DNA of 6,554 bases from Caldifarciminota bacterium (GTDB taxonomy: Bacteria; Hydrothermota; Tepidihabitantia; Tepidihabitantales; Tepidihabitantaceae), in assembly GCA_903908785.1 (NCBI GenBank), contig CAIVTL010000741.1, positions 1 through 6,554 of the forward strand, given 5' to 3'. The position numbers and the translations under genes are program-made. Shown here one piece after another: positions 5,273 through 6,554 of the stretch (its first letter is position 1; every line of letters starts with the position of its first letter). The notes under the pieces were generated by a model. That model was given only the letters and a program-made list of their open reading frames with translations. It searched no databases and was not told the origin of the DNA.

Positions 5273-6496
5273 TCAATTCGAGAACCAGCTTCTCACTTCC
5301 TCACCGATTCCGGACCATAAGCCCGGCGTCGGGAACTGACTCGCAGCTTTGCCTTCGACGCCACAACGAATCAGGCCCACGGCCGTGGCAAAGCCCGGGT
5401 CTCTGGTCATTTCGGCCGGCCCCGGCAGCCGGTCCGGCCGGCCCAGCCTGACCGGCATGCCGAATATCTGCTCAGCCACAAGGTCAATGCCGCTCAGGCC
5501 CGCGCCGCCGCCGGTCAGCACGACCCCGGCCGACAGCCCTTCCCCGAAGCCCGACTTCCTGACCTCGGCGTCAGCCAGGGTCAGAATCTCCTCGGCCCGG
5601 GGCTGAATCACCGAAGCCAGCAGCCGGCGCGACACCTGCTTGGGCCCGCGGCCCGACGCGTCCTCTACCGATATCGCTTCGTCCTTCTCTATCTGGCTGG
5701 CCATGGCCGCGCCGTACTTCCGTTTCAGTTCCTCGGCCTGCGGGAAGGTCGTGCGCAGACCGATGACAACGTCCTTGGTGATGTTGACCGCCCCGACCGG
5801 GAGCAGCTTGGTGAACCGGATTTCGCCGTCCCGGTAGATGGAAACGTCCGTGACCCCGCCCAAATCCAGAAGCACGACCCCAAGGTCCTTGTCCTCCTCA
5901 TCGCAAACCCCGTACAGGGTGGCGATTGACTGGAGAACCAGCGAACGGTTCTTGATTTCCAGCCGCTCCATGACCCGGTAGAGGTTCTCGACCGCGGTCA
6001 CCGCGCCGATGATGAGCAGCGCCTCCACCTCCAGCCTCACCCCAAACAGCCCGAGCGGATTCCTGACGCCCTTCTGGCCGTCAACGATAAACTGGGTAGG
6101 GACCACGTGCAGAATCTGCTCGTCGTTCGGCAGCCTGATGGTCTGGGCCTGCTTGATAACGTCCTCGACGTCGTGCGGGCTGATGCCGCGTGACGGCTTG
6201 CGCACCGGCACCGCCGCAGTGCCGTTCAGGTACTTGATGTGCTCGCCTGCGATGCCGACAAAGGCCGGGTACGCCCGGAACTTGCCGCCGGCCATCTGCT
6301 CGCACTGCCTGATTGCCACCTCGACCGATTGAACCGCTTTGTCGAGGTTGATGACCACACCCTGTTTGAAACCGTCCGGCACCGCCGTGCCGAACCCGAC
6401 GATGCTCGTCTTGCCGGCGTGGTCGGTCTCGGCGATGACACAGGCAACCTTGGTGCTGCCGATGTCAATCGCCACGGTCCGCCTCGCTTTCGCCAT
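5273..6496 (-). CDS. ftsA: Cell division protein FtsA, actin-like membrane tether of FtsZ
   Basis: FtsA binds the FtsZ tail and anchors it to the inner face of the cytoplasmic membrane. The start is ATG 6496, preceded by GGAGG (6508-6504) at 7 bases; an upstream in-frame GTG would add only 17 Arg/Gly-rich residues. The 407-residue product has the actin-fold phosphate-1 loop DIGSTK (11-16), the FtsA-specific 1C subdomain (about 83-165, including HVVPTQFIVD and NPLGLFGVRLE), phosphate-2 DLGGVTD (211-217), the adenosine motif VVLTGGGAGLSGI (325-337) followed by FGMPVRLGRP, and FATAVGLIRCG near the end. The last residues, WSGIGEEVRSWFSN, fit a membrane-binding amphipathic helix. The phosphate-2 motif is one residue shorter than the common DIGGGTTD form. 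The gene is directly followed by ftsZ, the usual order. Confidence 0.97.
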   Translation of the reverse strand: MAKARRTVAIDIGSTKVACVIAETDHAGKTSIVGFGTAVPDGFKQGVVINLDKAVQSVEVAIRQCEQMAGGKFRAYPAFVGIAGEHIKYLNGTAAVPVRKPSRGISPHDVEDVIKQAQTIRLPNDEQILHVVPTQFIVDGQKGVRNPLGLFGVRLEVEALLIIGAVTAVENLYRVMERLEIKNRSLVLQSIATLYGVCDEEDKDLGVVLLDLGGVTDVSIYRDGEIRFTKLLPVGAVNITKDVVIGLRTTFPQAEELKRKYGAAMASQIEKDEAISVEDASGRGPKQVSRRLLASVIQPRAEEILTLADAEVRKSGFGEGLSAGVVLTGGGAGLSGIDLVAEQIFGMPVRLGRPDRLPGPAEMTRDPGFATAVGLIRCGVEGKAASQFPTPGLWSGIGEEVRSWFSN

Positions 6497-6554
6497 GCAC
6501 CTACCTCCCCCGCGCCACCGGCGCGCACGCCTCGCTCCTCGCTTCACCCTGCCT
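6497..6554 (-). other. Leader of ftsA, possibly with the tail of an upstream gene
   Basis: GGAGG (6508-6504) is the ftsA Shine-Dalgarno. One minus-strand frame is open from the window edge to TAG at 6503-6501 (peptide ending CAPVARGR) and another ends at TGA 6546-6544. Either could close an upstream gene such as ftsQ, but 58 bp are too few to tell. The heptamer CCTCGCT occurs twice in tandem (6530-6543). CGCGCC (6511-6516) pairs with GGCGCG (6520-6525) around ACC, a small hairpin abutting the Shine-Dalgarno. Confidence 0.45.

Noticed and set aside
4083..5339. A 418-residue plus-strand open frame and a 325-residue one (3935-4912) opposite ftsZ
   Set aside because: The minus strand carries an unmistakable full-length FtsZ with all motifs. 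The antisense frames are Ser/Thr/Pro/Arg- or His/Arg-rich low-complexity translations typical of GC-rich shadows, with no recognised domain.
6497..6547. Alternative GTG start adding 17 residues to FtsA
   Set aside because: The extension is Arg/Gly-rich and unlike FtsA N-termini, whereas ATG 6496 has a well-spaced GGAGG and begins just before the conserved VAIDIGSTK strand.

Overview
The window is GC-rich bacterial DNA with five protein genes. The best guess at lineage is an uncultured bacterium of the FCB/WOR-3 (Stahlbacteria)-like kind. That guess rests on three things: two secreted proteins with FlgD-like/type IX-secretion-like C-terminal modules, a long YncE-like propeller protein full of 'DSV' blades, and an archaeal-type adenosine-specific kinase beside a standard ftsA-ftsZ pair. 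It is an inference from protein style, not from a marker search.

Layout. 2-538 (+) is the 3' end of a secreted or cell-surface protein. 686-1168 (+) is a complete PF04008/COG1839 adenosine-specific kinase. A perfect 13-bp GC-rich hairpin (1186-1213) separates it from a convergent gene, 1235-3649 (-), which encodes an 804-residue exported beta-propeller protein with the same kind of C-terminal module. A 414-bp spacer (3650-4063) follows, holding a promoter candidate for the propeller gene, a second GC-rich hairpin related to the first, and several short-period repeat arrays. Then come ftsZ (4064-5164, -) and, upstream of it on the same strand, ftsA (5273-6496, -), which form the divisome pair transcribed leftwards as ftsA then ftsZ. 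The last 58 bp lie upstream of ftsA and may include the tail of a preceding gene.

How the genes work together. FtsZ polymerises into the division ring and FtsA tethers it to the membrane through a C-terminal amphipathic helix; both parts are visible. The two secreted proteins are probably sorted by the same outer-membrane export route, but they are not otherwise linked to division. The adenosine kinase is a stand-alone metabolic gene.

The most unusual signal is in the spacers. Four of the five intergenic stretches contain degenerate tandem arrays with a strict 7-bp period (8-bp in two cases). Each array has a different core word (ATTNNCG, CTTTNNN, AGTTGC, ATTCGNC, AGTGGTCN), and neighbouring arrays downstream of ftsZ are inverted relative to each other. 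They are not seen within the coding regions and have no CRISPR architecture. They resemble, in unit length only, the heptanucleotide STRR repeats known from cyanobacteria.
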